In this document: in pieces, positions 1 to 6,543 of the stretch
Position numbering within the stretch: position 1 is the first letter of the stretch
Layout: every line of letters starts with the position of its first letter
NCBI GenBank assembly: GCA_945870085.1
Contig: CAMBQX010000096.1
Span: 1 to 6,644, forward strand
DNA length: 6,644 nucleotides
Source of the DNA: Bifidobacterium breve
Lineage (GTDB): Bacteria > Actinomycetota > Actinomycetes > S36-B12
Direction: 5' to 3'
The notes under the pieces: model-generated
The model's database searches: none
What the model was told of the DNA's origin: nothing
The model's input: only the letters and a program-made list of their open reading frames with translations
Translations under genes and position numbers: made by a program

Positions 1-909
1 GACATCAGGACTTGGCCGGCACCGGTCCCAGCGGATGACGGAATTACTCTTTTAAGTGATGCGCTCCGCGAAATAGCTGGAGTTGGTGGGCGCGTTGGGG
101 CTGAATTTGGGCGTGAAGTTCACCTTCGCATGCCGATAAATGAACTTGATATGTTGCGGCAGAAATCTGACGTGATACTGGTTGACGGTACCGACGTGAT
201 TCGCCGCTGCCGCCATGTGAAGTCGGAATATGAAATTGCAAAACTTCGCTACGTGTGCCAGTTGGCCAGCGCGTCATTTGCTGAAGTGCCAGAGATGCTG
301 CAGCAGGAACATACCGAAACAACTCTAGCTAGAGAATTCAGAAATAACATTTCTGCGCGAGGGGCTGATTCAACACCGTATTTAGTCGCGATTGCCGGAA
401 AGGGCGGATACGAAAACATCGTGATGAGCCCTACTGATCGCGCTATCGGGCGCGGAGATGTGCTCATTATTGACACGGGGGCAACCTATGACGGGTACTT
501 CTGCGACTTCGACAGGAACTGGGCGATTGGCAATGTCGACGCAGAGGTGGTGCGCGCCTATGAAATCGTCTGGACTGCTACCGAGGCTGGCATCGCGTCA
601 GCCGTTCCGGGTGCGACATCAAGTGATGTGTGGCGAGCCATTGCTGGAGTTCTAGAGGGTGCGGGGAGCCTAGGAAATAGTTCTGGCCGGTTCGGGCACG
701 GGCTCGGTATGCAGTTAACCGAGCCCCCGAGCAATATAGAAGGCGATGAGACTGTGCTAGCGGAAGGAACTGTCCTCACAATCGAGCCAGCTATGGAATT
801 TTCACCGGGTCGTTTAATGGTGCACGAGGAAAATATCGTGGTGAGGGCTGGAGGTGCCGAATTGTTGAGCGTCCGAGCATCTCCGCAAATTCAAGTCTTG
901 ACGAAGTAG
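1..909 (+). CDS. M24-family metallohydrolase (Xaa-Pro aminopeptidase-like), 5'-truncated
   Basis: The frame is open from base 1, so this is the C-terminal 302 residues of a gene that begins outside the window; the ATG at 130 is internal. Visible residues 1-70 are the end of a creatinase/prolidase N-terminal domain, with the usual linker (R-x-VKSEYEIAKLR). The rest is the pita-bread catalytic domain. All five metal ligands expected for M24 can be seen: D158 (IIDTG), D169 (FCDFDRNW), H233 (GHGLGMQL), E262 (TIEP) and E276 (HEEN). Known M24 enzymes are cytoplasmic dinuclear-metal peptidases cutting X-Pro bonds, but the fold also includes creatinase, ectoine hydrolase and the DMSP lyase DddP. The second His of the classic GHGxGxxxHExP motif is Thr240 here, so a non-peptide substrate is possible (inference). 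The stop codon abuts the next start, so the two genes are very likely co-transcribed. Family assignment is firm; substrate is unknown. Confidence 0.9.
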   Translation, partial: DIRTWPAPVPADDGITLLSDALREIAGVGGRVGAEFGREVHLRMPINELDMLRQKSDVILVDGTDVIRRCRHVKSEYEIAKLRYVCQLASASFAEVPEMLQQEHTETTLAREFRNNISARGADSTPYLVAIAGKGGYENIVMSPTDRAIGRGDVLIIDTGATYDGYFCDFDRNWAIGNVDAEVVRAYEIVWTATEAGIASAVPGATSSDVWRAIAGVLEGAGSLGNSSGRFGHGLGMQLTEPPSNIEGDETVLAEGTVLTIEPAMEFSPGRLMVHEENIVVRAGGAELLSVRASPQIQVLTK

Positions 910-1761
910 GTGCCTGCGCGTTCAGCCACTGAGAAGAGTGCAGTTGTGAATCTAGCGAAGAGCGAGTTGTCAGACCGCTGGGCCCTCGTCACTGGTGGCC
1001 TTGGGGGCATAGGCGCCGGAATTGCTTGTGAATTGGCAACCGGTGGTGCATCAATCCTGATGCATGACATCGGCGATTTGGGTAGACAGTCTTCAATCGA
1101 GCAGTTACTCCTTTCTAGGGGAGCCAAGCAGGTGGAATTTTCGTACTTTGATCTAAGCGCGCAGGAGGACTCCGCGAGCAATTGGCAAATCCTCAGTGAA
1201 AAGTATCCAGTTGACGTGTTGGTAAATTGTGCGGGTAGACAAGCAACCTCGCCTTTGGCGGAATTCCCACGCAAGCTGTGGGATGAGATTTTGGCGACGA
1301 ACTTGTCGGCCGCATTTGACACTATGCGTGTTTTTATGCCAAGGATGCGTGCGACCGAGTACGGGCGCATTTTCAATATTGCCTCAGTGCACGGGCTCGT
1401 CGCATCTGCAAATAAGGCAGCTTATGTGGCTGCCAAGCATGGCCTTGTCGGCCTTACCCGCGTGGCAGCTTTAGAGTACGCCGCGGTGGGTGATGCGCTA
1501 AGTGGGGGCGTAACCGTAAACGCAATCTGTCCTGGGTGGACTCACACGCCGATGATCGAGCCTCAGATCCAAGAATTTATCGATTCGAGAGGTGGCGATC
1601 GGGCACTTGGGATGCAAGCGCTGCTCGCGGCAAAGCAGCCCTCGCTGAGATTCACTTCTCCGGCGGAGATTGGCTCGATGGTGCGATTCATGTGTGGACG
1701 TCAGTTTCACAATTGGACCGGAACGGTCATTCCGATCGACGGCGGTTGGACCGCTCAGTAA
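910..1761 (+). CDS. Short-chain dehydrogenase, 3-hydroxybutyrate dehydrogenase-like
   Basis: This is a 283-residue classical SDR, an NAD(P)-dependent cytoplasmic oxidoreductase. Visible motifs are the cofactor loop TGGLGGIG (residues 28-35), NCAG in place of the usual NNAG, and the catalytic set S159, Y172 and K176 in YVAAK. The stretch around them (IASVHGLVASANKAAY), the NAICPGW-x-x-TPM segment, the AAKQPSLRFTSPAEIG segment and the C-terminus IDGGWTAQ are typical of D-3-hydroxybutyrate dehydrogenases (BdhA-type), which interconvert 3-hydroxybutyrate and acetoacetate. In this setting it may act on another short hydroxy acid. The GTG at 910 starts directly after the upstream stop but has no clear ribosome site. 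The in-frame GTG at 946, with GAGAAG at 931-936, would give 271 residues and a more usual SDR N-terminus, so the true start is open. The gene appears to be the last of the first transcription unit. SDR membership is certain; exact substrate is not. Confidence 0.88.
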   Translation: MPARSATEKSAVVNLAKSELSDRWALVTGGLGGIGAGIACELATGGASILMHDIGDLGRQSSIEQLLLSRGAKQVEFSYFDLSAQEDSASNWQILSEKYPVDVLVNCAGRQATSPLAEFPRKLWDEILATNLSAAFDTMRVFMPRMRATEYGRIFNIASVHGLVASANKAAYVAAKHGLVGLTRVAALEYAAVGDALSGGVTVNAICPGWTHTPMIEPQIQEFIDSRGGDRALGMQALLAAKQPSLRFTSPAEIGSMVRFMCGRQFHNWTGTVIPIDGGWTAQ

Positions 1762-1762
1762 G

Positions 1763-1784
1763 GGAAATTCTTGGGGAAGTTTCC
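1763..1784 (+). terminator. Weak stem-loop just after the dehydrogenase stop
   Basis: GGAAATT at 1763-1769 can pair with AAGTTTCC at 1777-1784 as a 7-bp stem with one G-U pair. It begins two bases after the stop codon. There is no T-run directly behind it; the nearest is TTTT at 1797-1800. It could mark the 3' end of the first unit, but as an intrinsic terminator it is poor. Confidence 0.2.
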
Positions 1785-1913
1785 TAGAAAGCCTGATTTT
1801 GCCGGTATTTGGCCCTGATTTGAGCTGACTCTCAAGCAACGGGTTGGCCTATTCAGGGTCGAAGAACTTTGATTTACAAGGTCGCCAGGCGTTGAACACA
1901 GTTTTACAACTTC

Positions 1914-1926
1914 TGATCAAAGATCA
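1914..1926. promoter_or_regulatory. Candidate operator: 13-bp palindrome next to the -35 box
   Basis: TGATC-AAA-GATCA is a perfect 5-bp inverted repeat around 3 bases. Its last base is immediately before the TTGACA -35 box. That position is typical of a transcription factor site that either blocks or recruits RNA polymerase. The partly overlapping ATCAAAG (1916-1922) is also the inverted copy of CTTTGAT at 1867-1873. The regulator is not in the window and its family cannot be named from this site. Confidence 0.5.
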
Positions 1927-1955
1927 TTGACATCACTCTCAGGTGTTGCTAGCCT
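1927..1955 (+). promoter_or_regulatory. Sigma-70/SigA-type promoter for the solute-binding protein operon
   Basis: A consensus TTGACA -35 box (1927-1932) is followed by a 17-base spacer and a TAGCCT -10 box (1950-1955). The -10 box fits the actinobacterial TANNNT pattern and carries an extended TG at 1947-1948. Transcription would start near 1962, giving a leader of about 64 bases before the GTG at 2026. The TTG of this -35 box is also the first possible start of the long open frame here. Because it lies in the promoter, it cannot be the translation start of this transcript. Confidence 0.75.
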
Positions 1956-1988
1956 GCGAGCGATTGGGCGTGACCTCGGGCCTTTCTG

Positions 1989-2004
1989 GGGGTGCGCAAA
2001 CCCC
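1989..2004 (+). promoter_or_regulatory. Leader hairpin before the ribosome binding site
   Basis: GGGGT (1989-1993) pairs perfectly with ACCCC (2000-2004) around a six-base loop in the predicted 5' leader. It ends seven bases before the purine-rich ribosome site at 2011-2020 (GGGAAGGGAA), which serves the GTG at 2026. It might stabilise the 5' end or tune translation; a short GC stem could also be chance. It does not resemble a riboswitch known to me. Confidence 0.3.
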
Positions 2005-2025
2005 TCAATAGGGAAGGGAATTCAC

Positions 2026-3399
2026 GTGACTTCACCAGAGATTTCAACTCCAGAACCGGCTCGCGGTATCAATCGCCGGACAGTTCTCAAGGCCAGCTTG
2101 GCGGTACCTGCTGCAGCCGCCGTGCTAAGTGCCTGCTCGACCACCCCGGCTGCTTCGTCCTCGCCTTCGGCTGCTGCCGCAAGTGCAGCTACGTCAGCAG
2201 GGACCGTAACTTCCTTCAAAGGGGTAACCCTGCAGATTGGGACAAATCCAAGCGATGAGCCGGCGCTGAAGGAATACGCGGCCGGCTGGGAAGCTCTAAC
2301 GGGAGGCAAAGCGGTGGTTACCGTCGTGCCTTACGCTGAGCGCGCTATTAAGTTCGCCGGGTTTGTGGCTACCCAAGATGGCTCGATGGATCTTCTTTAT
2401 GGTGACCCGGCATTCACCCATAGGTTTGGTGACCGCTTGTTCATGGACTTAAATGGCAAGCTGGATACGAGTGGACTTCTTAGTTCAGTCGTGGATTCGC
2501 TTACCGTCAACGGCCAATTGTTGTCCGGCCCTCTTAGCTCGGATATGTACTTCATGGTCTACAACAAGGCAATGTTCGCTGCTGCCGGCGCTGATCCTGA
2601 GGCAATTCCGTCTTCCTTCGATGGCCTTTACGCCCTTGCCCCCAAACTCCATGTCGGTGACAACTTCGGTTGCTTGCTCCCATGGCTAGCCGGTTATGCC
2701 CGCACCTACTGGGTCGCGATGTACAACGGTGGCGGTGAGCCGATGTTCAATGAGGACAGCACACAGGTGCTATTCAATAACGCCTCCGGTTTGGCGGTGT
2801 TCGAGTCGATCAAGAAGGGTCTCGAGACCCAGTTCTACGACCCCAACGTATTGAGTGTTCCGGGGGCAGATTTTGACACTTCGATCCTCTTCAACCAAGG
2901 CAAAGGCGGATCTCAGATCGGGACGTCGCAGTATTGGTCCTTGGCTTACAAGGGCCCGGACTCCTTGCTTAAGCCAGAAGATGTCGGTGCCTGCAAAATC
3001 CCAGCGGTAGTTGAAGGAAAGTTTGGCACAACTAACGCATTCGAAGGTGTTGGCGTCAATAAGTACACGGCAAATCCTGATGCTGCCGTGAGCTTCCTCA
3101 GCTATATGACCAGCTTTGATGGGCAAAAGGCCATGATGTTAACCGGGGAGTCCGGGTTGCCTGCTGTTCGAAGTGACGTTCTCAATGATCCAGAGGTCGC
3201 GAAGATTTTCCCGATCGGATCTGTGCTTGCAGAGCAGGGCACGTTACCTTCGAACACTTGGCCAACTCCTTATGACACCTACCCGGTGTTCGATGCTGCG
3301 GTAAATGCCATAGCTAGGGGCGGCCAGTCTGCGCAGCAGGCACTTGACATCGCGGTCAGTAGTTGTAATGAACTGATTACCAAGTACCTCACCAGTTAA
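2026..3399 (+). CDS. ABC transporter solute-binding lipoprotein (family 1, sugar-type)
   Basis: This is a 457-residue extracellular binding protein of the SBP_bac_1 type that would deliver a substrate to an ABC importer. The GTG at 2026 is chosen because it follows GGGAAGGGAA at the right distance and puts the signal at the N-terminus. The open frame reaches back to a TTG at 1927, but that lies in the promoter. The signal has a twin-arginine stretch (N16-R-R-T-V-L-K), a hydrophobic core and a lipobox L34-S-A-C37, so the protein is probably Tat-exported and lipid-anchored at Cys37. An Ala/Ser-rich linker (about residues 38-65) precedes the globular domain. Family-like segments include LQIGTNPSDEPALKEYAAGW near the start of the domain and YFMVYNKAMFAAAG in the middle. 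Length is normal. Its promoter and first position in the operon suggest it is the most strongly expressed gene here. No permease or ATPase gene is in the window, and the ligand is unknown: sugars are usual for the family, but other small solutes are possible. Confidence 0.9.
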   Translation: MTSPEISTPEPARGINRRTVLKASLAVPAAAAVLSACSTTPAASSSPSAAAASAATSAGTVTSFKGVTLQIGTNPSDEPALKEYAAGWEALTGGKAVVTVVPYAERAIKFAGFVATQDGSMDLLYGDPAFTHRFGDRLFMDLNGKLDTSGLLSSVVDSLTVNGQLLSGPLSSDMYFMVYNKAMFAAAGADPEAIPSSFDGLYALAPKLHVGDNFGCLLPWLAGYARTYWVAMYNGGGEPMFNEDSTQVLFNNASGLAVFESIKKGLETQFYDPNVLSVPGADFDTSILFNQGKGGSQIGTSQYWSLAYKGPDSLLKPEDVGACKIPAVVEGKFGTTNAFEGVGVNKYTANPDAAVSFLSYMTSFDGQKAMMLTGESGLPAVRSDVLNDPEVAKIFPIGSVLAEQGTLPSNTWPTPYDTYPVFDAAVNAIARGGQSAQQALDIAVSSCNELITKYLTS

Positions 3400-3408
3400 G
3401 TTCTGCTT

Positions 3409-4515
3409 GTGAAGCGCATCTACGCCCGTCTTGGTGAAGCCGTCGTCCGTGACGTCGATGAACCAGGGATACGACCGGGAGAAATCCTGGTTGATACTTC
3501 CTTCTCGACGATTAGCTCCGGCACCGAGTCGCTAATTTTGCGGCGCAGTGTCGAAAATCCAGGAGTTGACGAAGAGTATCCAGGGAGTGAAGGGCACTGG
3601 CCAAAGATCCGAGATGGTTTAGCCGGTCAGATATTCCCAGTGCCAGCGGGCACAACCGGGGATGTATCCCTTGGCTACAGCGCTTCGGGGGTAGTGAGGG
3701 CAGTTGGTGCGGGTGTTGTCGACATATTCCCAGGTATGGCGGTGGCTTGTTCTGGAAGCCAGTGTGCGCATCATGCGCAGGTCATCGCCGTGCCGCGGAA
3801 CCTTGTTGCAAAGTTACCTGAGGGGGTAACTTTGCAACAAGGTTCTTATGTCACCCTCGGAGCCATCGCGATTGAATCGCTTCGAAAGGCAGATAGTCGA
3901 TTTGGTGAGTCCGTTGTAATTTATGGTCTGGGTTTACTCGGCTTGTTGACCGCGCAGATTGCCCGGGCCAGCGGGATATACGTGATCGGACTTGACGTAG
4001 ATCGCAATCGCTTGAAATTGGCCAGGGAGCTCGGGTTCGAGCAGGTTTACGATCCGAACGACGCTGATACGGACGCTGCCGTCTCGGCGGCTACCGGCGG
4101 ATTTGGTGCGGATGCGGTCTTATTGAGTGTCGTCAGCGAATCGAATGACCCGCTAAATCACGCCATGGATTTGTGCCGTCAACGCGGAACCGTCGTCGGA
4201 GTGGGTGTTTTCGGGATGACCATTGATCGAGCCCGGATGGGCGGCCACGACGTGACTATCAAACAGACCATCGCCTATGGGCCAGGGCGCTATGACCCAC
4301 GCTATGAGGAAGAAAGCATCGACTATCCCATTGGACTTGTTAGATGGACAGAAAACCGAAACATGGCACTGTTCTTGAGACTCTTGGCCGACTCGAAAGT
4401 TGATGTTTCAGGGCTGGCGCCTAGCCCAATGTCAGTACTTGATGCCCCAGCGGGATACGCGTTGCTTAAAGGCCGCGACCGCCCGCCAACCGTGCAGTTT
4501 CACTACAACATTTGA
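3409..4515 (+). CDS. Zinc-less MDR (alcohol dehydrogenase-like) oxidoreductase
   Basis: This 368-residue medium-chain dehydrogenase/reductase starts with GTG nine bases after the preceding stop. There is no good ribosome site, so translational coupling is likely. Residues 1-150 are the GroES-like domain. The Rossmann fold follows, with G173-L-G-L-L-G178 and an acidic D196 at the end of the second strand, which favours NAD. The usual catalytic-zinc cysteine region reads S36-S-G-T-E40, and the structural-zinc cysteine cluster is absent. Together with GPGRYDPRYEEE (from G291) and DYPIGLVRWTENRN, this places it with the BchC-like/'bi-domain oxidoreductase' MDR group found in sugar and polysaccharide clusters. 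Here it stands alone, without the fused Gfo/Idh domain. It probably oxidises a hydroxyl on a sugar-like or hydroxy-acid intermediate (inference). A perfect 21-bp inverted repeat lies inside the gene (codons 130-146). Family is confident; substrate unknown. Confidence 0.87.
   Translation: MKRIYARLGEAVVRDVDEPGIRPGEILVDTSFSTISSGTESLILRRSVENPGVDEEYPGSEGHWPKIRDGLAGQIFPVPAGTTGDVSLGYSASGVVRAVGAGVVDIFPGMAVACSGSQCAHHAQVIAVPRNLVAKLPEGVTLQQGSYVTLGAIAIESLRKADSRFGESVVIYGLGLLGLLTAQIARASGIYVIGLDVDRNRLKLARELGFEQVYDPNDADTDAAVSAATGGFGADAVLLSVVSESNDPLNHAMDLCRQRGTVVGVGVFGMTIDRARMGGHDVTIKQTIAYGPGRYDPRYEEESIDYPIGLVRWTENRNMALFLRLLADSKVDVSGLAPSPMSVLDAPAGYALLKGRDRPPTVQFHYNI
3765..3779. repeat. Near-perfect short palindrome inside the MDR gene
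   Basis: TGCGCAT-C-ATGCGCA has 7-bp perfect arms around one base. It encodes the segment Cys-Ala-His-His-Ala-Gln. It lies 18 bases upstream of the much longer inverted repeat at 3798-3845. A one-base loop is unsuitable for an RNA hairpin, so if it is meaningful it would act as double-stranded DNA; chance is a fair alternative. Confidence 0.5.
3798..3845. repeat. Perfect 21-bp inverted repeat with 6-base loop inside coding sequence
   Basis: Bases 3798-3818 are the exact reverse complement of 3825-3845, separated by TGAGGG (3819-3824). The left arm begins GAACCTTG and the right arm ends CAAGGTTC. All 21 positions were checked by hand. As RNA it would form a long uninterrupted stem, but there is no T-run behind it, so it is not a standard terminator. 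It lies fully inside the MDR dehydrogenase gene without breaking the frame, covering residues Arg130 to Ser146. Confidence 0.95.
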
Positions 4516-4522
4516 TCTGAGT

Positions 4523-6406
4523 GTGAAGAAACGACTGATAGATGCGAGTGATCTTTTGTCAGTACGTTGGCTGAGTGATCCGCAGATTACCAAAGATGGC
4601 TCCCTGATCTGCGTTACCGAGTGCAGAATCTGCCCTGATGGCGGTCTTGAAATTCCGCTACTCTTTTTGGTCGACAGCGACACCGGGGCAGTGATCTCAC
4701 CACCCAACGGACACCCTGAACGGATGTGGGCGGGGCGCTGGTCTCCGGACGGGCAGAGCCTCGCCTTCTTGGGTGTTCGGAATGGCGATGTGCAGCTGTG
4801 GTTATGGGAGGTTTCTCGGAACGAGATCGAGCAACTGACCGAAGAACCGCACGGGGTGGCTGGCCCTGGTGCCTGGTCCCCTGATGGGCAATCACTCGCA
4901 TACCCTTTTCGTGGGGAGACGAATTCAGGTCGTCAACTCGGTGACGATGCCTACACAATCACGCAAGAAGTTTACAAAACCGACGGGGTTCGCACGGGTG
5001 CACCAATCGCGAAGACCGGGATGAAAGTTTTTTCCATGCCGAGCAAGGAGACCATCCTGCTCACTACTCCACTTGGTCAAGACAGTGCGTGCAGTTGGTC
5101 ACCGGATGGAACCTCAGTAGCCTTCATCTCAGATAGAGCCAATCCGGAGGCTTATTCATCTGGTCCAGCTCTTTGGGTTGTTGAAGTCGAAAGCCGTTCC
5201 CTACATCAACTTACTGACGGCCATGGCCTGGTGCAAGCACCCGTGTGGTCACCTGATGGACGCAAGATTGCATTCATCGGCAATGCGAATCGGCACAACA
5301 CGTCATTAAACCACGAGATCAAGTTGCTTGAGGTTTCTCCCCGGATTGAATCAAGTATTACTGATCGCCTTGATATAAGTTTTGGCTTATGCGTTCAGTC
5401 TGACGATTCACGAGGGTACGGTGATGCTTCCCTGGGCTGGAAAGAAGGATTCGGGATTCTTAGTAGGTATCCCGAGCGTGGCACTGTTCACCTTGGTTGG
5501 GTAGAGCCTTTAGAAAGAAACCCAGCAGGAGGGGTACTGCACGAGGCACTGAAAGGTGATCGTTCGATACTGTCCTTTTCGGCTTCGGATTCAGGAGTTA
5601 TCGCTTTTGTCGCGAGCGACCCTACAAACCCGGGTGAGCTATTTTTAGCAAATTCAGATGGCAACAATGAACGTCAGTTGACCGACCGCAATGGAGCTTG
5701 GCTCAGTGAAGTTCAGCTAGGTGAAGTTTCACTTGTTTCGGTACGAGCCACTGATTCGATTTTATTGGATGCTTGGCTGCTCGCGCCTCCTGTTAAACCC
5801 GCAACCGCGGCACCACTAATACTTTCTGTGCACGGTGGGCCTCATTGGCCAGCGGGGTGGCGTTTCTCCTTCGAAAACCAAAGGCTTTCAGCGCTTGGAT
5901 ACTACGTGGCGGTCAGCAATCCGCGTGGGAGCCAAGGTTACGGTGAAGAGTTTTCGTCCTCAATAAATGGTGCCTGGGGTCAAGATGACTTTGAAGATGT
6001 GAAACATGTGGCCGAGCAACTTTCGGCGAGCCCGGCCATTGATGTTTCTAAATTAGTTTTGATGGGTGCGAGTTACGGTGGCTTCATGGTGTGCTGGGCC
6101 ATCGCATTTACGTCCATGTTTAGAGCTGCAGTGGCGGAGAATGCGGTAATTGACCTCGTAAGCCTTGCTGGCACGACATCAGACGGCGGGTTCTCAATGG
6201 CAGAAGAAATCGGTGGCTGGCCGGAGAGCCACGCGGATATCTATCGCGATATGTCGCCCCTCACCTACGCTCATCTAGTACAAACGCCTTTACTTTTAAT
6301 CCACGGCGAGTTGGACCAAAACTGCCCTATTGAGCAAAGTGAGCAGATGTACGCCGCCCTGCGTCGCAGCGGCGGTGAGGTTTCCTTCGTCCGCATACCC
6401 GGTTAA
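4523..6406 (+). CDS. S9-family serine peptidase (acylaminoacyl-peptidase-like), cut short before the catalytic His
   Basis: The 627-residue product is an S9C-type prolyl oligopeptidase-fold hydrolase, probably cytoplasmic as no signal peptide is seen. GTG 4523 is chosen: it follows the MDR stop by 7 bases and gives the usual family start (IDASDLLSVRWLSDPQIT). Earlier ATGs (4400 on) lie inside the MDR gene. An N-terminal beta-propeller shows WSPDG repeats starting at W73, W118, W192 and W242. The C-terminal alpha/beta-hydrolase domain has the oxyanion segment HGGP (437-440), nucleophile S517 in GASYGGF and D598 in HGELDQNCP. The third catalytic residue, His in PG-x-GH, is missing because a TAA occupies the x position (codon 628). 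The same frame continues to 6494-6496 with that His. As written the enzyme should be inactive. Known relatives release acyl-amino acids or process short peptides; here the substrate is unknown. Confidence 0.88.
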   Translation: MKKRLIDASDLLSVRWLSDPQITKDGSLICVTECRICPDGGLEIPLLFLVDSDTGAVISPPNGHPERMWAGRWSPDGQSLAFLGVRNGDVQLWLWEVSRNEIEQLTEEPHGVAGPGAWSPDGQSLAYPFRGETNSGRQLGDDAYTITQEVYKTDGVRTGAPIAKTGMKVFSMPSKETILLTTPLGQDSACSWSPDGTSVAFISDRANPEAYSSGPALWVVEVESRSLHQLTDGHGLVQAPVWSPDGRKIAFIGNANRHNTSLNHEIKLLEVSPRIESSITDRLDISFGLCVQSDDSRGYGDASLGWKEGFGILSRYPERGTVHLGWVEPLERNPAGGVLHEALKGDRSILSFSASDSGVIAFVASDPTNPGELFLANSDGNNERQLTDRNGAWLSEVQLGEVSLVSVRATDSILLDAWLLAPPVKPATAAPLILSVHGGPHWPAGWRFSFENQRLSALGYYVAVSNPRGSQGYGEEFSSSINGAWGQDDFEDVKHVAEQLSASPAIDVSKLVLMGASYGGFMVCWAIAFTSMFRAAVAENAVIDLVSLAGTTSDGGFSMAEEIGGWPESHADIYRDMSPLTYAHLVQTPLLLIHGELDQNCPIEQSEQMYAALRRSGGEVSFVRIPG

Positions 6407-6496
6407 GGTCACTCGATGGTGCTCAACGGTAGCTGGTTCCATCGCCTGCAGCGATGGAAGGCGCTGGATGCCTTTTTGGAATTTCATGTTTTATAG
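6407..6496 (+). pseudogene. Detached in-frame C-terminus of the S9 peptidase
   Basis: The codons directly after the TAA continue in the same frame for 29 residues to a TAG. They begin Gly-His-Ser (His630 in full numbering) and end HRLQRWKALDAFLEFHVL, a typical S9 C-terminal helix. Asp598 and His630 are 32 residues apart, the spacing known from Aeropyrum acylaminoacyl-peptidase (D524/H556). Without the TAA the protein would be about 657 residues, a normal family length. One base change (for example GAA to TAA at 6404) explains the interruption. Confidence 0.8.
6437..6459 (+). repeat. 9-bp perfect hairpin in the S9 tail, possible weak terminator
   Basis: TTCCATCGC (6437-6445) pairs exactly with GCGATGGAA (6451-6459) around the loop CTGCA. 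A run of five T at 6473-6477 follows 13 bases later, too far for a standard intrinsic terminator. The hairpin lies in the coding frame of the detached S9 C-terminus, where it specifies part of FHRLQRW. It may reduce read-through into the next gene or simply be a feature of the coding sequence. Confidence 0.45.
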
Positions 6497-6543
6497 ATGC
6501 ATTAAATCCTAATTATGTTTTAGTAAACCGAGAGTAGGTTCCA

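Noticed and set aside
891..1376. 161-codon open frame on the minus strand
   Set aside because: It lies antisense to the dehydrogenase gene, whose motifs are clear. The product resembles nothing I know and there is no ribosome site, so it is a shadow frame.
1927..2025. N-terminal extension of the binding protein from TTG 1927
   Set aside because: The TTG is part of the -35 box, the region contains the -10 box, and the extension would bury the twin-arginine lipoprotein signal behind 33 unrelated residues.
2770..3126. 118-codon minus-strand frame inside the binding-protein gene
   Set aside because: It is fully antisense to a well-supported coding region and shows no recognisable domain.
3798..3845. 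Inverted repeat as an insertion-sequence or intrinsic terminator feature
   Set aside because: There is no transposase, no target duplication and no T-run after the stem, and the frame and protein length are undisturbed.
4400..4522. Upstream ATG starts for the S9 gene inside the MDR gene
   Set aside because: They would create an overlap of over 100 bases and an N-terminus unlike the family. GTG 4523 gives a normal start and close spacing to the preceding stop.
6476..6543. Possible separate promoter for the gene at 6544 in the AT-rich spacer
   Set aside because: TTGGAA at 6476 and TATAGA/TATGTT-like hexamers are present, but no pair has both good boxes and 16-18 base spacing, so read-through from upstream is the simpler view.
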